In this document: one piece after another, positions 6,387 through 8,257 of the stretch
Position numbering within the stretch: the stretch's first letter is position 1
Layout of the letters: each line of letters begins with the position of its first letter
Source: Pirellulaceae bacterium
Lineage (GTDB): Bacteria > Planctomycetota > Planctomycetia > Pirellulales > Pirellulaceae
Length of the DNA: 8,257 bases
NCBI GenBank assembly: GCA_030744095.1
Contig: JASLRF010000531.1
Coordinates: 1-8,257, forward strand
Direction: 5' to 3'
Position numbers and translations under genes: made by a program
The notes under the pieces: generated by a model
Told to the model about the DNA's origin: nothing
Database searches by the model: none
Seen by the model: only the letters and a program-made list of their open reading frames with translations

Positions 6387-8257
6387 TCAAGTGTCGTCCG
6401 CCGACTGCACTGGTACCAAGCTGCTGTACGCCAGGACATAGTGCCGCAGTCGTGGTGAAGTAAAGAACTGCACCGTTGCGGTGCGCTTCTTCTCTTTGCC
6501 GCTGAGCTTGACAATTCTTCCCAAACCGCGCTCTGGGTCGTTGACGATCATTCCCTCGACAAAATCCTCGGGAGAAACGGTCCCTCGTTCATCTGTTTCA
6601 CCATCGCCATCGAGAGCATTGTCCCACAGTTGAGCGGCGGTCATTACTGATGCGGCAACGGGGCGCGTCATTTGCTGCTGTTCGATATCATGCTGAATCG
6701 CTTCGTCCATCAGTGGATCGTCGAAACCCAGTTCCTCCGGATCGTCATCCACGATATCCTGGACGTAGGCATCGTCGTCATCGGTGTGATTGTTCCAGGT
6801 TTCATCGATATGCGGCGATGACTTCGGCTCGAACACTTCCATTTCTTCGCGCGGCAATTCCATCAGAAATGGGCTAGGGATGGCCATTTCTTGATTACCT
6901 CGCATGAACCGATACGCCACATTGCTAATCTGAAGTTCTTCTTCCGCTCGCGTGATCCCCACAAACAGCAATCGTCGCTCCTCTTCCAACTGATCGGGGT
7001 CTTCCTTGCTGCGCTCATGCGGCAACATGCCTTGTTCGACGGCGACAATGAACACACAGGGGAATTCCAAGCCCTTGGCGGCGTGGAGTGTCATCAGCGA
7101 TACCTTGTCGGATTCCACTTCCCACTCATCCGTGTCGCTGACTAAGGCTGCCTGTTCGAGAAACGCTTCCAGAGGTGCGTCGTCCGGACTCTGCGCGTCA
7201 AATTCCGAAGCATCAGTAAGCAACTCCTCGACGTTGGCCAGTCGTTCTGCGTCTTCTTCCAATTCCGATTCTTCGAGCCAGTTGCGGTAGCCCGATTCCG
7301 CGAGCAGCTGCTCCATCAGCTCATGCAACGGTGCCGTGGCCAGTGGGCTCAGTGCGTCAAACATCTCGACAAACCCGTGGAGTGCCACAACCGCCGGCTT
7401 GCGCAACGTTTTGATCGTCTTCGCTTCGCGCGCCGCGTCCAACAGGGAAATTCCATAACGTTGGGCGTGCTCATCGAGCCGTTTGATCGTAGCTTTGCCA
7501 ATCCGTCTCGGAGGAACGTTGATAATGCGGAGCAACGACATGTCGCTCTTGGGGTTGTTGATCAAGTGCAGATATGCCAGCACGTCTTTGATTTCTTTTC
7601 GCTGATAGAACTCCAGTCCCTTGATGATCTGATACGGAACGCCGGCACTGCGAAACGCATTTTCCAACGCGCGTGATAGTGAATTAACTCGGTAAAATAA
7701 CGCGAAGTCACGCGGACGCCGGCGATCGTGAGCAATGTCGTCCGCAATTTGGGCGACGATATGTTCGGCTTCATCGCGACTACTCGGATAGCGGACCAAT
7801 CGCACGGGGTTACCGGCCGGATTGTCGGTCAGCAATTGCTTGGGCTTGCGCTGCGTGTTGTACGCGATCAATCGATCGGCGACTCGCAAGATATTAGGCG
7901 TACTACGGTAGTTTTGCTCCAGCCGTACGACGCGGACCTGTGGGAAGTCGTGTTCAAAGTCCAGGATGTTACGTAGGTTCGCCCCTCGCCAGCCGTAGAT
8001 GGACTGATCAGGATCGCCAGTCACTGCCAGATTAGGATGGTCGCGGGACAACGCCCGGACAATTGCGTACTGCGAAAAGTTGGTGTCCTGATATTCGTCC
8101 ACAATGATGTAGCGATACCGGTCATCCATTGCTTTCCGCAATTCAGGGTTTTCGCGGAGCATGGTTGCCAGATGCAACAGGAGGTCGTCAAAATCGACAG
8201 CGTTGGCTTGCAACATCCGCTTCTGATACGCGGGATAGGCGACCTCGACGACGCCAC
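6387..8257 (-). CDS. pcrA: ATP-dependent DNA helicase, PcrA/UvrD family (N-terminus beyond the right edge)
   Basis: A superfamily 1A 3'-5' DNA helicase acting in nucleotide excision and mismatch repair and in clearing proteins from DNA. The frame is open through the right edge, so the start, the Walker A motif and motif Ia are outside the window; 622 residues are visible (numbered from the codon at 8255-8253). Seen in order: NAVDFDDLL (about 18-26), Walker B motif II DEYQDT (53-58), motif III GDPDQSIYGWRGA (80-92), motif IV EQNYRS (113-118), motif V VSLMTLHAAKGLEF (385-398) and motif VI LLFVGITRA (429-437). A strongly acidic linker (about 467-558) separates the core from a C-terminal Tudor-like domain (about 560-618, with GLGRIVKL), the part that binds RNA polymerase in PcrA. 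The family could equally be labelled UvrD. An internal Met at 8216 is not the start. The gene converges on the heme protein gene and shows no functional tie to it. Confidence 0.93.
   Translation of the reverse strand, partial: GVVEVAYPAYQKRMLQANAVDFDDLLLHLATMLRENPELRKAMDDRYRYIIVDEYQDTNFSQYAIVRALSRDHPNLAVTGDPDQSIYGWRGANLRNILDFEHDFPQVRVVRLEQNYRSTPNILRVADRLIAYNTQRKPKQLLTDNPAGNPVRLVRYPSSRDEAEHIVAQIADDIAHDRRRPRDFALFYRVNSLSRALENAFRSAGVPYQIIKGLEFYQRKEIKDVLAYLHLINNPKSDMSLLRIINVPPRRIGKATIKRLDEHAQRYGISLLDAAREAKTIKTLRKPAVVALHGFVEMFDALSPLATAPLHELMEQLLAESGYRNWLEESELEEDAERLANVEELLTDASEFDAQSPDDAPLEAFLEQAALVSDTDEWEVESDKVSLMTLHAAKGLEFPCVFIVAVEQGMLPHERSKEDPDQLEEERRLLFVGITRAEEELQISNVAYRFMRGNQEMAIPSPFLMELPREEMEVFEPKSSPHIDETWNNHTDDDDAYVQDIVDDDPEELGFDDPLMDEAIQHDIEQQQMTRPVAASVMTAAQLWDNALDGDGETDERGTVSPEDFVEGMIVNDPERGLGRIVKLSGKEKKRTATVQFFTSPRLRHYVLAYSSLVPVQSADDT

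Noticed and set aside
1..8257. Mobile elements, CRISPR arrays, tRNA or rRNA genes, defence or biosynthetic clusters
   Set aside because: No transposase or integrase motifs, terminal inverted repeats, spaced direct repeats or structured RNA signatures were seen; the genes are ordinary planctomycete families.

Overview
The window looks like chromosomal DNA of a planctomycete, probably of the Pirellulaceae/Rhodopirellula type. This rests on gene content: a Tat-exported Gfo/Idh/MocA oxidoreductase, a very long exported dehydrogenase ending in the 'PVC-type' CxxCH heme domain, and a tandem DUF4332 protein, all families strongly expanded in Planctomycetes. GC content looks moderate, and no mobile element, CRISPR array, tRNA or rRNA was seen. 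The organism assignment is inference from families.

Layout, left to right. (1) 2-1213, + strand: the 3' end of a gene open to the left edge. Its first residues look like the H-loop end of an SMC/YhaN-like ATPase, followed by two DUF4332 repeats. (2) 1214-1344: a spacer with a T-rich possible terminator and a 6-2-6 inverted repeat. (3) 1345-2712, +: Tat-exported Gfo/Idh/MocA oxidoreductase, complete. (4) 2757-2966, +: a 69-residue protein of unknown function, 44 bases downstream and plausibly co-transcribed. (5) 2967-3170: a spacer holding a doubtful 27-codon ORF. (6) 3171-6290, +: a 1039-residue exported heme protein with a sugar-binding-like domain, a dehydrogenase-type beta-propeller, a helical repeat region and a C-terminal cytochrome c domain. 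(7) 6291-6386: a convergent spacer with several short hairpins. (8) 6387 to the right edge, - strand: most of a PcrA/UvrD-type DNA helicase, lacking its N-terminal Walker A part, which lies beyond the edge.

The oxidoreductase and the heme protein are both predicted to act outside the cytoplasm and would fit oxidation of sugars or polysaccharide-derived compounds, a common planctomycete lifestyle; the real substrates cannot be read from sequence. The flanking ATPase-DUF4332 gene and the helicase are DNA-associated or housekeeping in character and have no evident link to the central genes. No clearly new multi-gene system is visible. The least explained parts are the ATPase-DUF4332 fusion, the 69-residue protein and the acidic linker of the helicase.
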